From: Pirellulaceae bacterium
GTDB taxonomy: Bacteria; Planctomycetota; Planctomycetia; Pirellulales; Pirellulaceae
DNA: 6,967 nt
Reading direction: 5' to 3'
Assembly (NCBI GenBank): GCA_030744095.1
Contig: JASLRF010000121.1
Coordinates: 1-6,967, forward strand
The notes beneath the pieces are model-generated. The model was not told the DNA's origin. It made no database searches and saw only the letters and a program-made list of their open reading frames with translations. Positions 6,501 through 6,967 of the stretch are shown piece after piece. The position numbers were made by a program, and so were the translations under genes. Numbering within the stretch: the stretch's first letter is position 1; every line of letters starts with the position of its first letter.

Positions 6501-6874
6501 GAATTGAACAATTGACCGCGAACTTGCCCGCCGCCAGCGAACAACTGGATTCGATTTTGAAACAGCGACGCACATCTTTCTTGGCGGCAGCGGCATCAGC
6601 CGAGCGTGGGCAGCTGCAGTTCACAAGACATTGTGCCGTCTGCCATCAAGTTCAGGGCCAAGGAGCGGTGGTTGGTCCTCAGTTGGATGGTGTGGGCAAC
6701 CGCGGCCTGGAGCGGATTCTGGAGGATGTCCTGGATCCCAACCGCAATTTGGATGCGGCGTTCCACGTTTCGTTGTTGGCCACAAGCGACGGACGCGTCC
6801 TGACAGGATTGTTCCGACGTAAGGAAGGTAAGTCGCTGATTTTTGCGGCCAACGACGGTAAAGAATTTTCGTAA
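3506..6874 (+). CDS. PVC-type membrane-bound dehydrogenase propeller, HEAT repeats, c-type heme domain; likely C-terminally truncated
   Basis: An exported 1122-residue protein of a large Planctomycetes/Verrucomicrobia family thought to act in envelope redox or sugar oxidation; the substrate is unknown. Domains: a signal peptide (1-25, cleavage after PALA); a glucose/sorbosone-dehydrogenase-like propeller (about 48-392) with DTTGDGRAD (105-113) and DTDGDGHAD (148-156), calcium-type loops; HEAT-like helices (about 415-565) and further helical sequence to 700; an inserted beta-rich segment (about 703-835); a second helical block (about 836-1020); and a C-terminal heme domain with CAVCH (1043-1047, bases 6632-6646). 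Met at 3506 is chosen because it opens the signal peptide; the frame is open back to 3380 with an ATG at 3413, but that adds 31 non-hydrophobic residues. The heme domain stops about 30 residues after the GRVLTGL strand, roughly 40 short of family norm, and tail-like sequence continues after the TAA. Confidence 0.88.
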   Translation: MRPIRILMALALSAAGLLPTGPALAQNPFAAIVRTTDPLSPKEQLEKFHLPPGFEIQLFAAEPGIQKPMNLAFDGRGRLWVSGSVEYPFVADPGHGRDSIRILEDTTGDGRADRITTFADGLNIPIGLYPYRDGVVVYSVPNIYFLRDTDGDGHADRREILYGPLDAPVDTHGMQNAFRRGFDGWLYINHGFRNDTTIAGSDGSKITLNSGNTYRVRLDGSRVEQYTWGQVNPFGSTFTPGGDLITADCHSKPLTLLLRGAHYSSFNKPHDGLGFAPNMTEHSHGSTAIAGAAYCDGAFPVAWQGSLLVANVMTCRVHRDTLVLHGSSVEAHEQPDLLDCDDPWFRPVDLRFGPDGALYVADFYNRIIGHYEVPLDHPQRDRTRGRIWRVVYRGVRQDHPQQLANVDLTTASTDELIAVLASPSMDQRMLATDQLTDRIGPPAIDPLRQMLQDAPNVPARVHTMWALYRLKALKLAEVERLAHAPEATVRRHAMRALAETAVTSAQSRELAIAALRDVDPAVRRAAADAIGQHPTTESIGPLLRALEEAATDDVQLRHTIRLAIRNQLRAPLRDGDNPFAMLEGLNLDPAGHELMASIAQSIHTEQAATYIVDRLQTQVPAVDVMLARLKHAASYASETLIDRIVPLVRKHAKDDVDLQKQLLQTLQQQRSQRGLPPTDSLRDWGTTLAAELLKSLDREANTWGVARGGDLWDFEERKSADRRQATRFLSSLPGGERGTSVLRSVPFEIPPQLSFFICGHRGFPDKPPLDANFVVIRLAETGRIAGHAFPPRHDVAQPVVWDLSEYQGQRGYLEIVDGLNLSAYAWLAVARFEPDVVPLTMASPRTIAQRQIAAAAIAEALQLSHLADPLRRIVRAETTGAEARSAAVAAIVTLEPNPVAAAFVSILGEAGVNPVLQLTIADAIADRDSAKLDELAQQTMKTSPMRVQQKLADGLAASPIGSGVLLDLIERGIASARLLQSASLRQKLLAADQPTMASRIEQLTANLPAASEQLDSILKQRRTSFLAAAASAERGQLQFTRHCAVCHQVQGQGAVVGPQLDGVGNRGLERILEDVLDPNRNLDAAFHVSLLATSDGRVLTGLFRRKEGKSLIFAANDGKEFS

Positions 6875-6967
6875 CCGTTCACGGAGTTACGTTCAATAGG
6901 CTTGGGGCCGGTTGATTTTGCCGTTTGGCCCTGATGGATTTGTGAAGAAACGAAAAGAAGTTGCGGT
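6875..6967 (+). other. In-frame remnant of the heme-domain tail after the stop codon
   Basis: Directly after TAA (6872-6874) the same frame reads PFTELRSIGLGPVDFAVWP (6875-6931) before a TGA at 6932. Family members normally continue past DGKE with a segment of the form ELRSxxLSPMPxNFA and then a final helix. The match to ELRS-IGL-P-DFA suggests this is the original end of the gene, cut off by a nonsense change with about two codons lost. In the +1 frame, bases 6930-6941 read PDGF, so a frameshift is also possible. The alternatives are chance resemblance or a sequencing error. No other gene is seen before the window ends. Confidence 0.4.

Overview
The window most likely comes from a planctomycete, probably of the Pirellulaceae (Rhodopirellula-like). 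The best evidence is the large secreted protein at 3506-6874. It joins a PVC-type 'membrane-bound dehydrogenase' beta-propeller, HEAT-like repeats and a C-terminal CxxCH heme domain, an architecture typical of Planctomycetes and Verrucomicrobia. Other support is the moderately GC-rich sequence (by eye), loosely packed genes with long spacers, a small secreted orphan protein, and an extragenic palindrome built on CTTTCGC/GCGAAAG. No tRNA, rRNA, CRISPR array or transposase gene was seen.

Layout: (1) Bases 1-1074, plus strand: the C-terminal bulk of a polyprenyl diphosphate synthase whose reading frame is open through the left window edge. (2) Bases 1075-1557: a 483-base spacer, unusually rich in structure. 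It holds a REP-like double palindrome, a GC hairpin, a good sigma70-type promoter match, a 13-bp tandem array enclosed by a 9-bp inverted repeat, and a 19-bp imperfect tandem duplication. (3) Bases 1558-2835, plus strand: an FAD-dependent oxidoreductase carrying both signature motifs of flavin-dependent halogenases. (4) Bases 2836-2955: a short convergent spacer with two small hairpins. (5) Bases 2956-3255, minus strand: a small exported protein with a strong Shine-Dalgarno. (6) Bases 3256-3505: a divergent spacer in which I could not find a convincing promoter. (7) Bases 3506-6874, plus strand: the propeller/HEAT/cytochrome protein. It ends at a TAA inside its heme domain, and sequence resembling the lost tail continues in the same frame after the stop.

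How the genes may work together: the prenyl synthase makes isoprenoid diphosphates and the flavoenzyme could modify a product of a specialised pathway. The 483-base gap and the apparent promoter in front of the flavoenzyme argue against a tight operon, so a shared pathway is only a hypothesis. The small exported protein and the large cytochrome-like protein are divergently transcribed and both go to the cell envelope. The leads most worth following are the candidate halogenase with its structured 5' leader, the premature stop in the heme domain, and the jelly-roll-like insertion in the HEAT region of the same protein.
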